From Pyropia haitanensis (taxonomy: Eukaryota > Rhodophyta > Bangiophyceae > Bangiales > Bangiaceae), in the NCBI GenBank assembly GCA_008729055.1, contig SDUX01000010.1, positions 3,425,090 through 3,489,089 of the forward strand: a stretch of 64,000 nt of DNA, read 5' to 3'. The position numbers were made by a program, and so were the translations under genes. Below the pieces are notes generated by a model. That model was not told the origin of the DNA, searched no databases, and saw nothing but the letters and a program-made list of their open reading frames with translations. Below are positions 10,811 to 21,472 of the stretch, piece after piece (positions within the stretch are counted from its first letter, which is position 1; the number at the start of each line of letters is the position of its first letter).

Positions 10811-12099
10811 ATGATGTCAGACGAGGACCCGCCGCGGGCCGTCGCGTACGCGGCACCGCGGCGCCCCCCCCCGGCAGGGGCGGCGGCGGCGGCGGCGGCG
10901 CCCCCCGGAGCGCCTTTACCCTCACCGACGACCCGTCCCTGCCCGAGACCGTCGACGGCATTGACGCGGACGGCGCCGCGGGGCGTGCGGGCGGAGCCGC
11001 CGCCGGCGCGGCGGGGGCGCCCCCCCCCCCCCCCGTCCCACTGGGCACCTCCCTCTTTGGCGCCATCTCGCGCATCAAAGAGTCGCTGCTGCCGCCGCTG
11101 CCGCCGTCGGCGGCGGCGGCGGTCGCGGCGCTCCGGCGGGACCCCCCCCCCGCGGGCCTCCGCCCCGGCGCGGCGCGCCCCCCAACGGTGCTCCTCTTTG
11201 GCGACAGCCTCACCGAGTCGGCCGCCGCCGACGCCGCCGGCTGGGCGCACCCGCTCGCCGCCCGCTACGCCCGCCGCGCCGACATTGTCGTCCGCGGCTT
11301 TGCGGGCTACAACTCGCGCTGGCTCCTCCGCCTCTTCCCGCACCTGCTGGGTGCGCTCGGCGCCGCCGCGGACGTGCGGCTGGTGACGCTCTGGGTCGGC
11401 GCCAACGACGCGGTCGCCGACGGCGCGGCGCAGGCGGTGCCGCTCGCCGAGTTTGTCGACAACCTCGCGCGGCTGGTCGGCGCCACCCGCCGTGCGGGCG
11501 CCGCGCCGCTGCTCATCGGGCCGCCGCCGTGTGCGGGCGGCACCTGGGCGGCCGCGTGTGCGGCGCGCGGGCAGGGCGACGGGGACGGGCGGGGGGTGGC
11601 GCTGACGCGCGTCTACGCACGCGCGGTGGTGCGCGTCGGCGAGCGCCTCGGCGTGCCGGTGGTGGACCTGTTTGGCGACATGCGCTCGCGGGGGATGGCG
11701 GCCGCCACCGCCGACGCGGCGGCGGCGGTGGCGGCGGCGGCGGCGGCAGCGGCGGCGGGCGGCGCGGGCAGCAGCAGCGCCGCCGGCGCCGGCGCCGGCG
11801 CCGGCGCGGCGCGGGCAGCGAATGGCGGCTCGCCGCCGCCGCCGCCGCCGCCGTCGGCCGACGCGGTCGACGACGCGACGGTCGCGGCGGCCGAGGAGCA
11901 CCTGCTGGGCGATGACGGCCTCCACCTGAGCGCCGCGGGCCACGCGTACGTCTATGAGCGGGTGGTGGCGGCGGTGGCGGCGGCGCTGCCGGCGCTCGAC
12001 GCGGCCGCGCTGCCCCGGTTCGCGCCCGACTGGCGGGAGCTGGTGCCCCCGGGCGAGCTCGACCGCCTCCTCGGCGCGCCCCCGCACCCGGACGGCTGA
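10811..12099 (+). CDS. GDSL/SGNH-family esterase, isoamyl-acetate esterase-like
   Basis: SGNH hydrolases cleave ester bonds with a Ser-His catalytic pair. Visible blocks in order are LLFGDSLTES (block I, nucleophile Ser in GDS, near 11197), RGFAGYNSRW (block II oxyanion Gly), LVTLWVGANDA (block III Asn) and DGLHLSAAGH (block V Asp and His, near 11913). The spacing resembles IAH1-type isoamyl-acetate hydrolases. An Ala/Pro-rich loop from (GCG)n around 11700-11870 is inserted before block V. The C terminus ends in a short helical tail. The only plausible ATG upstream, at 10811 (MMSDEDPPRAVAY), is in a different frame from the catalytic domain. The frame open through the domain begins at a GTG and has no upstream ATG. 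A C run at 10864-10872 lies between them, so a miscounted homopolymer is the likely reason. The substrate is unknown. Confidence 0.85.
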
Positions 12100-13011
12100 C
12101 GTGGCCGCGCCGGCCGCCACCACTGCCACCACCACTACCACCCCCGTCCGCGCGTGCGAGACGGGCCAGTGCCGGCGCGCGCGCTTCTGACTTGCCATGC
12201 CGGGGTGGTAGAGGGGTGGGGGGGGGGGGGCGAGCGGCTGGGGCTCTTACTCTTTGGTGGTGCTGTGTCATCAGTTGCCATTGGGGGTTTCCTTGAGGGG
12301 GCAGGGCTTGGCCGCCCCCCTGCCGCACACCCCCGCGTGCGTGCGTGGCGTCCCGCGTCAGTCCCCCGCGCACGGCGGCTGGGTCTCGGGCGTGCGTCAA
12401 CGCCCGGCGGCTGGCCACCCCACGCCGTGCGGTGTGCTCTGAGCGGTTGGTGCCTGGGCGGAGGCCTGGGTGCGGGCGTCGGCGTGCCACCGGGTGCCCT
12501 CCCCGCGCCTGGACACTGCCCTGGCGACCCCGCCCCCGCTCCCCCGGCTCACCCCCCTGATGCTCACTTTGGTGCCACACTCGCCATTGCGCGCTGCGCC
12601 AGCAGTCTTCCTGACCTCTTACTTTTATCTTCCTCCTTTGGTAAGTATGTTCACCGCAACCACAACGCCCGTGCACCACCACCCGACTCTGCCGCCCACC
12701 CCCACCCGCACCCCCACAGCCCCCCACACCCAGCAGTGCCAGCGTCTGTCGTTGTTACTGTCTCGCCCCCCCCCACCCCTCGGGGGAGCTCGGTTCACAA
12801 ACTGACGCTGCCGTCGCCACCGGGCCGCCACCCTCTCCGTCCATGCGCGTCCGTGGTCGCCCACCACGCCGCCCCCCGCGTGTCCCGCTTCCCCCCGCCC
12901 AAACCAAGGGTGCGTGTGCCACACTGTGTGCGCAGACCTCCCCGGCACGGCGCCAAACACGGCATACGCAGGGGAAGGCAAGGGGGGGGGAATGAGGCCA
13001 CGCCTCCCGCG
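12100..13011. other. Intergenic region between convergent genes
   Basis: No gene was recognised between the esterase stop and the stop of the copine-like gene. Short frames here have no family resemblance. A sequence close to a 5' splice consensus (GGTAAGTATG near 12638) occurs, but no exon could be attached to it. Composition is mixed with C-rich runs, consistent with two 3' flanks. Confidence 0.35.
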
Positions 13012-14444
13012 TCACGCCGCGAAGTTGATCTCAAACTCAAACGACGAGACGTTGATGTCGAGGACGACCGACCGGAAGATGATCTCGCCGACGGCCTCCC
13101 CGCCCAGGCCCAGCGACAGGCGCTTGCCCGCCGTCTGCCGGCGGAGGCTGGCGAGGGACATTTGCGTCGCGCCAATCAGCCGGTGCTCCGTGTTGGACTT
13201 GTGCGCCCGCAGCTCGATGCGGAGGGGCGTCTCCTCACACCGCCCCCTCCCATTGTACGTGCGGATGGTGGCGGAGGTGACCAGGTCGTGCGAGTAGGCG
13301 GGGTCCTCCTCCCGGCGGGTCGCTTTGGACCGAAAGATGGGCGCCCACTTGTTGTTGGACCGGCGCCTGTAGATGACCAGGTAGGGCTTGGTGAGGAACT
13401 GGCCGAGCGCGCTCATGTTCTTAAACGACGACCGCTCGACGTGGAACTTGAGCTCGTGCGACGGCGCCGCCTCGTCGTACAGGTCCGCGATGAGGGTGAC
13501 CTTGCCCACCGACTTGTCCTTCCCCTTTGGCGGGTCCAGCTGGAGGGACACCCCCTCCGTGCCAGACGCGATCACGTCCTGGATGGTGCAGTTGGCGACG
13601 CCAATGAGGTCTTGCTTGTCGAGGTCCGACGACTTAGAGTCTCTGTCATAAATGGACACGTTGAGGGGCATCCCGTTGGGCGTGTCGGGCTGCAGCACAA
13701 ACGACTTGACAAAGCACGGGTTGAGGACGTCCCACTGCGTCTCGGTGCGGCCGAGGATCATGGCGTTGGATTTGCCGCGGCCGTCGGGCACCTGCGCGTG
13801 GGCGCCCGGTGCCGACAGGATGGCAAACGGGTCCGACAGGCTGCGCGGCGGGTTGTGCCGACATGCACCAGACAAGCCATGAAGCCGCCGACGGGAAAAA
13901 AACAAAACCCCACACCGCCGCCATAGCCACAGCCACCATGAAGAGGCAGAGACAAAAAGAAAAAAGCCGAGCAAGCAGGACGTCAGGCGGGCGTCCCACC
14001 ACGCGCGTCGCACCGGCCAGCGATGCGCACCAGGCCACGGCGGCCTTCCGCTGGCGACAACCACCCCTCGCGACCACCGGCGGGGGAACAGCCGCCCGCA
14101 TGCCGGCACCCCGAAGCCCGCCACCGTCGGTAACGCGACACGCCCCCCCCCCCCGCCGCCGCCGACAAGGCGCATGGGCTTGGCACATGAGCATCGCTGC
14201 GCGGCAGCAACTCGCCATCCCCCCCCTCCCCCCCCCCCCCCTCCTCAAGCCTCGGGGAGCCTCTACCACCACCCCTCGCCCCCACCCCTCGCGACTCCCT
14301 GCACCTCCCAGCACAGCAACACCCCCCCCACCCCCCCCCAACCTCTCCATTCACGCACCTGAACAGGTCCATGTTGGCCAACGACGACGCCTCAATCGCA
14401 ATCTCCACACAAAAGCCCACCGGCTCGGAGGCGTGAGCGGCCAT
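13012..14444 (-). CDS. Copine-like double C2-domain protein without a vWA domain (two exons)
   Basis: Copines are calcium-dependent phospholipid-binding proteins with two C2 domains. Exon 1 is 14444-14359 and encodes MAAHASEPVGFCVEIAIEAS onward. It ends at a CAG|GTGCGT donor. Exon 2 is 13840-13012, preceded by a GCGCAG acceptor. The 518-base intron is in phase 2, and joining restores MDLFSLSDPFAIL, the first C2 calcium loop. The product is 304 residues (915 bases, in frame). C2A (about 10-120) keeps the loop Asp residues in SLSDPF and YDRDSKSSDLDKQDLIG. C2B (about 145-265) has lost them: the expected SDP is TKP (FLTKPYLVIYR) and the second loop reads LRAHKSNTEHRLIG. The C terminus (VLDINVSSFEFEINFAA) is short, and the vWA domain of canonical copines is absent. 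Membrane binding through C2A is expected; the partner function is unknown. Confidence 0.85.
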
Positions 14445-16579
14445 GTCGCCGCCGCCCGCCCGCGCGCCGGCCGTGCGGCGGCCGCCGTCGCCACGCCCCC
14501 GGCACGGCCGACCCACGGCCCGACGCCCGCGCCGCCGCCGCCGCGCCGCCGACGGCCAACCCCCCCCACGCGACTGCGTCAACGACCACCGTCGGTGGCT
14601 CGGGTGCGCACAGGGCGTCCCGGCGCGTCAGGGACACACAACACGGCCACGCCGGCCAGCGCGGCCGTCCGGTCGCCGCCGGCTGAGCGGGCTGCCGGCG
14701 GCGCGCGCGTGGGAGAGACGCCCTCCTCCTCACCACCACCCCCCACCCCCTCCCCCCACTTCACCCACACACACTCCGCCCCCCTTCACCCACACACACG
14801 ACGGCACAACGCCCGCACCACCGGCAGACGCTGGTCTCCTGCTCCACGGGAAGGGAAAAGGAGGGTGACGGCGACAAGGAGCGTGAGGGGGGGGGGGATG
14901 GCAGTCGTGGGGGGGGGCGGAGCGAAGCGGGAGCAAGGCGCAGACGCCCACGCGCGCGCGCGCGCCAGCGGGCGCTTGACAAAGACGACGAGCGCGTGGG
15001 CGTCGCCGGCAAAACGGACTCTGACGGGCGCAGCAAACGGCGGCGCGCCAGAAGCGGGGCGTCCTGCCACCCACGCGGGACGGGCGGCCACCCCCCGCTG
15101 CCGTTCCCCATTACCCGTCTCCGCCGCTCCGCGGTCGCATGGCGGGCAGCAGCCGGCGACTCCCCGTCCCCCCGCCTTCCGCCCCCTCTCCCGCCCCCCC
15201 TCGCCTCGCCCTCCCCCTACCGGCAGCAACGCAGGGACGAAACCAGGACGACGCGCCACCCAATGCACATCCGTGCGGGGGGGGGAAGCGCGGCGCGCCC
15301 CACCCCACCCGCTTCTCCCTCTCTCCCAAAGGAGGAGGGGGAGAGGAGGGTGATGGAGTTCCATCTCAGCAATGGGCAAGAGAGGAAAGAAAACGTCAGC
15401 GCAACGCGGCCACACTTCGAGGCCACCCCCCCCTCTGCCCTTCTTTCCACCACCAAACGGTTGGCAGCGACGCCGTGGGGGGGGGGAGTGGGGGGAGGGG
15501 GGGAGAGGTAGTCGCCGCGGCCCGAGGAGAGAACCCTCCTCGGCCCAAAGGGGATGTCCTCCCGGCCGAGACAGGGGAACATGTGCTCTGCTCGAACCGG
15601 AACAGCGAATGCGGATCTTCCCGCACCGGGAGTGATGATCAAATCCCCCACCACCCCCCTGTCCGGAGAACAGAGGAGCGGCAGATGGGCAGACGATCGG
15701 GGCAAGCCTGCCTGCCCAACCGTCACCGTCCAGCCTTTGTCCGCGTGGGCCGTCATCATGATCCGCCACGTCGCAGCCGCCGACCAAGACCGCCCGCCGC
15801 GAATTATTCCCTGGAGTGCATCCCCCCTCCCCACTCTACAACAAGGCTGGCCGTCTTGGCGCACAGGCCGGCCTGCCCGCTGCATACCGGGACGGGAGGA
15901 GGGGGTGGGTGGGGGGGGAGAGGCGGACGGCGGCAAGGCCGAGGCGAATAATTCGGGAGGCGTGTCCCCGCAGGCCGGCGAGGGGGCTGGCGGCGAGGGG
16001 AGGAAGCAGGCTGCGGCCCGCGTTGGCCGCCGCGCCCCCCAGCTTCCTGCAGGGTGAGAGGGCCAAGGGCTCCCGCTGCGCGCCAGGGCGGCGCCGCCAG
16101 CGTCCGCGGGGGGGTGGGACGCGTGGCGGGCGCGTGGGTGGGGACGTCGGGATTTTCGAACCTCTCTGCGAAGGGGGGGGGCGATGGGGGCGGCCGCTGG
16201 AGGGGGACGGGAGGGCGCGGCCGCCGCAGCCGGCGACGGCGGGAGGTCGGCGGCGGCCGAAAAACAGAAGCAAGGAAAAAAAAAAAAAGAGTAGGAGGAA
16301 GGGCGGGCGGGAGCACGTCCCCGAGGCGAGAGTGGCCCCGTGGCGTTTGGCCCCGTGCGCTGCGTGGCGCCCTCCCAGTCTATGGAGGGGGGTGCCCCGT
16401 TGTCGCGTGGTCCCCCCTGGTGCGCCCGAGGCGCCGTATGTACAGTCTCGCGGGTGGGGGTGCCCCACGATCTCGCCGAGGGCGCATCACCGCCCTCCCC
16501 CCCTCTTCCCCTCCCCGTCTTGTTCGCCGTTGCCTCCGCGTCAGCTTTCCACCCCCCCACCCCTCCAACTGTCTCCTAG
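14445..16579. other. Region without a recognised gene
   Basis: Several long frames overlap on both strands here (for example minus 15217-16560 and plus 14996-15511). They are mostly simple Pro/Arg/Gly sequence, and none matches a known family. G runs (14888-14897, 15478-15510) and a run of A (16276-16288) are present. A minus frame around 15550-15760 (LIITPGAGRSAFAVPV) is the most protein-like piece, but it has no support as a gene. The region may contain 5' flanks of the minus-strand copine-like gene and the 3' flank of the next minus-strand gene. Confidence 0.35.
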
Positions 16580-17467
16580 CTAGCGGCAATCAAAGGTGCA
16601 CCTGCACAGGCGGCACGCACACCTCCGCAGTAGCCTAAACTGCTGCTCAAAGGAGCTCAGGTTGCAGCACGACGGGCAGATGCGGCGGGAGGAGAGGCCG
16701 GTCAAGTCCAGCCGCAGCGTCTGGGGCGGCGCGCGGCGCGCGGCGCGCCGCCCGCGGCGCCGTGCCGCCGCGTCGGTGGGGGCGGTAGACGCCGCCGCGG
16801 CGGGTGCGCTGACGGCAGCGGCCCGGCTGGTCGCCGTGGCCGGTGTGGCCGCCGCCGCGGCGGCGTCGCCGCCCCGCGCGCCGGCAACGGCCATCCGGTC
16901 GTCCACCTCAGGCGTCCCCCCGTCGTCATCATCCGAGTCATCGCCAATGGTGCTGCCACCCGCGGCGATGTACCGCTCAATAATAAACTCGGCGGTGACC
17001 TCCTGCTTCCAGCAGAGCACCCCCGGCTGGGACGGGTCCGCGAGCAGCAGCTCGGACGTGGCCACCCCCGCCACGGGTGGCCGCGATGCCCCTTCACCGC
17101 CGTCGTCGTCACCGCCACCGCCGCCGCCGCTGGCGGGCGCCGCCTCGTCGTCATCGTCGCTGCCGCCGCCCTCATCGTCGCTGTCGTCGCGGAGCCACGG
17201 CTGCGCCAGCAGCCCGGATGTCACGTCGGTGCTGAACTGGGCGGCCGCGGCGGCGGGCAGGCCCGCCGCCTCCATGGCCGCCGCCACCTGTGCCGCGCGG
17301 GGCTCCAGCTCCGCGACGGGGAAGCAGACGCGGGTGAAGGCGGTCTCGGAAGCCGGCGGCGGGGGGGTTGCAGTCAGCGGTTGTGCGGCCGCCCCAAGGT
17401 GGGGGGGGGCGCCAACCGCCGCGGCGGCGACGGCCAGCAGTACCGCACATGCCCGCAGGGTCCCCAT
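16580..17467 (-). CDS. Unrecognised secreted acidic protein with a Cys-rich C-terminal tail
   Basis: The single-exon frame starts at ATG 17467 and encodes 295 residues. The N terminus (MGTLRACAVLLAVAAAAVGA) is a clear signal peptide. Residues about 40-100 (TRVCFPVAELEPRAAQVAAA) look like a folded segment. Two Asp-rich, Gly-rich acidic stretches follow (about 98-125 and about 165-180) around a conserved-looking piece, VLCWKQEVTAEFIIERYIA. A basic Ala/Arg-rich linker leads to a C-terminal tail with CPSCC, CACRLCRC and a final CR, giving seven or more cysteines within 30 residues. The tail could bind metal or form disulfides. Acidic secreted proteins of this kind occur in algal cell walls and calcium binding, but no family is identified and the role is unknown. 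Confidence 0.65.
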   Translation of the reverse strand: MGTLRACAVLLAVAAAAVGAPPHLGAAAQPLTATPPPPASETAFTRVCFPVAELEPRAAQVAAAMEAAGLPAAAAAQFSTDVTSGLLAQPWLRDDSDDEGGGSDDDDEAAPASGGGGGGDDDGGEGASRPPVAGVATSELLLADPSQPGVLCWKQEVTAEFIIERYIAAGGSTIGDDSDDDDGGTPEVDDRMAVAGARGGDAAAAAATPATATSRAAAVSAPAAAASTAPTDAAARRRGRRAARRAPPQTLRLDLTGLSSRRICPSCCNLSSFEQQFRLLRRCACRLCRCTFDCR

Positions 17468-20266
17468 GGCGCCGGCAATGGGGGACCGGCAGAGAGGGAG
17501 GGGCAGAGGCGCACGGGTAGAGGGGGGGGGGGGGGGGTGGGAGGGTGCGAGTGGTGTCGGACAGGAGGAGAGCCCGATGCGTGCTCGCACCGCACCCGTC
17601 TCGCCCGTCGCTCCCCCTTGATGAAGGCAGCCACCGGCGAGCGTCGAAAGAGCGTCTGAAGACTGTGCTGGGGCGGTCCTCCGGATGCTGCGTGGCGGCG
17701 CTGCCAGGATACGCACAGCCTGCCACGAACGGGCAGGCATGAGTAGCGACCGCCACCGCCCGCGGAGGGACGGTTTTTACCGCGTGCCGCGCACGGTGCC
17801 GCACTCGTTCCGCCGCTGGCGCACGCCCGCCGCCCGTGCCCACCACGAACCGCGCGGAGGAAAAGGCAGGCGGCGCGCCCGCAACGTGCAGCCGTGGCTG
17901 TCCCAGCCGCCGTCGCCGCTGTCGCCGCCGCCGCCGCGCCCCCCCCCTCCCTCCCACACAGGGAAATCCAACTGCACCGCCGCCTCCCCCTGGCTCGTGG
18001 CTCCTGCCAAAGCACCGGGTGCACGACTTGCTTCTCCCCCGCCGCCCACCGGCGCTCCCCGCCAAGGTCCCACACTACGCCTTTCCCCGCCGACGCGCGG
18101 ATCGTGGCCGCTCCCACGTGACGCACCAATGACACGGCAGAGGGTGTGGGCGGGAGTAGCCGCAGCGGAGGCGCGTGCCTCCACCGGCACGGCGACAAAC
18201 CGTTCCCTATGCCCGCCCCCCCCTCCCCCGCCGTCTCACTGGCCTCGACGTTGAGTTGTCACTGCATCCGGTCGAGAGTCGTAACCGTGGAGGGCCGCCG
18301 CCCGCGGGTGATCGTCGGTGCTGTCCCTCGCTGTCGCCTATGCCGGCGCCGGGCGCACCCCACGTGGAGCGGCACGGTCCGCCCGGCATGGCGCCACGAG
18401 CGGGCGGCACCGCAGGCGCCCCGGGTGTCGAGCAGTCAGAACCCAACGACGATGGCCCTACCGACTTGCGCTGCTGTAGTGGTATCGTGCGGGGGACGGG
18501 CCGGGTTCGTGTGGGCAGAGGCGGGGAGAGAAAAGCAAGCGGGACGTCTCTGGCCATCCGCGATGCAGCGTGCCCCCCTCCTCGCGGCGGGCAGGGCGGC
18601 AGAGGTCGGGCGTCACGGGGCTGCCGTGCTTGAAAGGATGGTGGTCCCCGCAGCTCTGCCACGCACCCATACACCACTAGCTGAGGAGGGTCCTGGGGTG
18701 AGGTGCGTCCCGGAACACTGGGCGTGGTGTGTGGTGGGCTGGGTGGGGGGGGGCGCTGCGGCTGGAGTGGTCTGTGGGAGAGAGGCGGAGAGGCCCCGTG
18801 GTTGACGACCCAAAATCCGGGCATCCGCGTTGGTGGCCCGCTGACACGAGGACGCCACCCAGAGCCCGAGTCGTGGCGAGCATTGGGCGCGGCTGCCCGT
18901 CCCGCTGGCTGTAGTGCAAATGGGGTTCACCGGCCGTGCCCCCCTCCCCCCCCCTCCCCCCCCCTCAGCGCGCCCAGAACATCGATCCTCCCCCCCTACC
19001 CACGCGTTCCACACTGTACTGCACTCTGGATGGCGCCATCCACACGGCGCGGACGATTGCCGACGCCGCCAGCCGTGTTCGCTACCACGGTCGTGCGGCA
19101 CCGCCCGTACGCGGCGGGGAGAGGACGGCGGCGGCGGCGGCGGCGGCGTCGGCGGCCCGTGTGCGCGCCGGCCGACGCGGCGCGCACGGCGCCGCTCGTG
19201 GTAAAATGACACATCCGACGCACCGCCTGCCACAGGGTGTCCGCGACCGTGATTGGGCCGCCACCGCCGTTGCCAGCGGCGCGCAGCGCGTGTCACCAGC
19301 GGGGCCCGCGCGGGGGCGGTGACGACGGCGGGCCGGGTGAAGGCCGGGGCGGCGCGCAGCCACTCGTTGACAGGACGGGCGCGGCCAGCTTGACAGGCGG
19401 CGGCGGCGGCGCGTTGGTCGACGGCCGAGGCGCCGCCACGAAGGATGCGGGCGCCGAGCTGCGGACCGCGCCAGGCGGGCTCGCCCGTGTCATCGACAGG
19501 TGACGTCTGTTTTGGATGGAGTGTTGGACGTGTCGCTGCGTCGATGGGGCTGAGTACGGAGGGAAAATTGGGCAGCCGACGGGGGTCCAACTGTATGTAT
19601 TGACCGAGGGTGGTTTCTTCAACTATGTACACGTCAGGGGCCTCTCGGACCTGTCCTCGTCGCGGGCTGCAGAAGAGACAGTGTGGAGCGAAGGCAGCCG
19701 ACGGCGCTCTCCCTGCAGAGGTGGTCCCTGGGTCCTATAGAAAGCCTACCGCAGTGTCGTCGAGGCCAAGACCTGCCCGTCGAAGCGCCTACCGGGTCTT
19801 CCTGCGCTTCGTTGTCTGCGGTTGGATTCTCACCGACGAGGTGCATCATCTCCGGGATCTCGCCGGTACGGATCATCGCGTATGTGCCTGCCGTGGGGCA
19901 GCAGAGGAGCGTGCGTCGCTGTCCACGCACCACAGTGTCGCTGGGGCCAGCACCTGCTCGTGGACACTCTGGCCGCGCCTGGACCTGCGCTTCGTTTGCA
20001 ATATGCTACTTGGGGACGCGTTAAGAACTCTCCAAAGAGGAGCTGTTCCAGCAGTGTGACCACGCCGGCACGACGCGGCAGTGGTATACGCGAAACACAA
20101 AAAACTGCGCCAAGGGCAGCCCTGTTGCTACACGTGCAGACTACCTGGGCTTCAGGGAAGCACACCCTCCTCCCTCGTCAATGGTGTACTTCCCCACACC
20201 CTACACCCCAGCAACCCCCACCAACCGTCCGTCGTCTTCCTCCTCACCCCTACCCTCCGCGCCACC
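17468..20266. other. Region without a recognised gene, including a possible mobile-element relic
   Basis: From 17468 to about 19500 there are many short overlapping frames and CGG/CCG tracts. A plus frame near 19020-19110 (LDGAIHTARTIADAASRVRY) is protein-like but cannot be extended. From about 19500 to 20170 composition becomes balanced and an internal repeat of about 70 bases is visible (annotated separately). The last 100 bases, 20170-20266, are C-rich and flank the 3' end of the WD40 gene. Confidence 0.35.
19745..20016. repeat. Diverged internal repeat in a possible mobile-element relic
   Basis: Two copies of about 70 bases occur in the same orientation, at about 19748-19815 and 19930-20001. 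Shared words are GCAGTGTCG / ACAGTGTCG, GGCCA(A/G)(G)ACCTGC(C/T)CGT and CCTGCGCTTCGTT. On the minus strand both copies encode similar short peptides (GRSWPRRHCG and SRCWPQRHCG). The composition differs from the flanking CGG-rich DNA. I cannot assign it to a transposon family. Confidence 0.45.
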
Positions 20267-21472
20267 TCAAAGCAGCAGCTCCCCCAAAAAGATGACCTTG
20301 TCTGCCCCCCCACTCGCCACCACCGGCTGCGTCGCGTGGAACGCCACCGCGTTCACGGGCCCCTCGTGGCCCGGCAGCCGGTACCGCACCGCCCGGTCGG
20401 CCACCTCCCACACCCACAGCGTGCCGTCCGCGGCGCCCGCGGCGACCACCTCGTCGCGTCCCCCCCACGCGGCGCGCAGCAGGGACTTGTCAAAGCCGTG
20501 GCGGTGGCCAATGAGCACCGCCGCCTGCCGCGCCGCATCGCCGCCGTCCACAAACGGCCGTACGTCCCACACCCGCACCGAGTGGTCCATCGCGTTGGAT
20601 ACCACGTGCGTGCGCGCCGCGTTGAGCGCGAGGCCCGTGACGGGCTCCGTGTGGCCCCGCAGCCGCCGCACACAGCCTGCCGCCGCGTCGGCGGCCGCCG
20701 CGGCGGGGGCGGCCGCCGCCGCGGGCGGGCCCAGGCCCGCGGCAGCCCACGCGCACGACGCGGCGCGGAGGTCCCACCCCAGCACATCCCCCTCCACGCC
20801 CGACGAGTAGAGGAGGTGGTCGGCCTCCCCCCACGCTACTGCCAGCGCCTGCGCTCGGTGCGGCAGCAGCAGCTCCGCCCCGCGCCGCCGGTCCCGCCCG
20901 TCCCACACCCGCACCGTCTTATCATTGGAGGCCGTCGCGACCATGTACTCGCCGAGGCCGCCATTGGCGTCCGTGCCGGCTGGCGCGGCGGCGGCACCAG
21001 GCCCGTCACCCGGCACGGCCGCCCCTGCAGGCGGCGGCGCGGCCACCGCATTGACGTGCGAGCGGTGCCCCCGCAGCACCTTGAGTCGCTCCCCCGTCAC
21101 CACATCCCACAGGGCCGCCGTGCCGTCGGCCGAGGCAGTCGCCGCGAGCCCCCCGTCCCGCCCAGCAAACACCACGTCCGTCACCGCCAGGCGGTGGCCC
21201 TTGAGCAGCGCCACTGCCGGGATGTCGGGCGATGACGAATCCCACACCATCACGGTGCCGTCAAAGGATGAGGAGGCGAGCAGATGCGCCGACGCAGGGA
21301 CCGGATGAAAGGCCAGGCCGAGGACTTCCCCCTTGTGGCCCTCAAGTTTCATGATGGGGGCGGGGAGGGAGGAAAGGCGGCCATCTGCTTCAGGTCCAGC
21401 TTTGGGCGAGCGGGGGCGCTTGGCCACGACCTCGCGCGAGGGTGGGCGCGAGGGAGCAACGACGAGCGACAT
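20267..21472 (-). CDS. SNRNP40: U5 snRNP 40 kDa WD40-repeat protein
   Basis: SNRNP40 is a WD40 propeller in the U5 small nuclear ribonucleoprotein that binds Prp8 in the spliceosome. The frame from ATG 21472 gives 401 residues without introns, compared with about 355 in animals. A basic, Pro-rich N terminus contains KRPR, as in the family. Repeat 1 begins IMKLEGHKGEVLGLAFHP, and seven WD blades follow with endings such as GTVMVWD, GTAALWD, KTVRVWD, DVLGWDLR, HSVRVWDVRPF and GTLWVWE. The phrase SNAMDHSVRVWDVRPF, followed by HGFDKSLLRAAW and the closing LPGHEGPVNAVAFH, is diagnostic for this family rather than a generic WD40 protein. Extra length comes from Ala/Gly-rich inserts (about residues 150-170 and 250-275). 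A longer open frame upstream to 21718 is probably 5' flank. Spliceosome components are consistent with the introns seen in nearby genes. Confidence 0.93.
   Translation of the reverse strand: MSLVVAPSRPPSREVVAKRPRSPKAGPEADGRLSSLPAPIMKLEGHKGEVLGLAFHPVPASAHLLASSSFDGTVMVWDSSSPDIPAVALLKGHRLAVTDVVFAGRDGGLAATASADGTAALWDVVTGERLKVLRGHRSHVNAVAAPPPAGAAVPGDGPGAAAAPAGTDANGGLGEYMVATASNDKTVRVWDGRDRRRGAELLLPHRAQALAVAWGEADHLLYSSGVEGDVLGWDLRAASCAWAAAGLGPPAAAAAPAAAAADAAAGCVRRLRGHTEPVTGLALNAARTHVVSNAMDHSVRVWDVRPFVDGGDAARQAAVLIGHRHGFDKSLLRAAWGGRDEVVAAGAADGTLWVWEVADRAVRYRLPGHEGPVNAVAFHATQPVVASGGADKVIFLGELLL

Noticed and set aside
15217..16560. 447-codon minus-strand frame
   Set aside because: Mostly simple Pro/Ala/Arg sequence with runs from A, G and C homopolymers, and no recognised domain.
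18613..19632. 339-codon minus-strand frame
   Set aside because: It is Arg/Pro/Ala-rich with abrupt composition changes and an overlapping frame of equal quality on the other strand. Nothing favours it as a gene.
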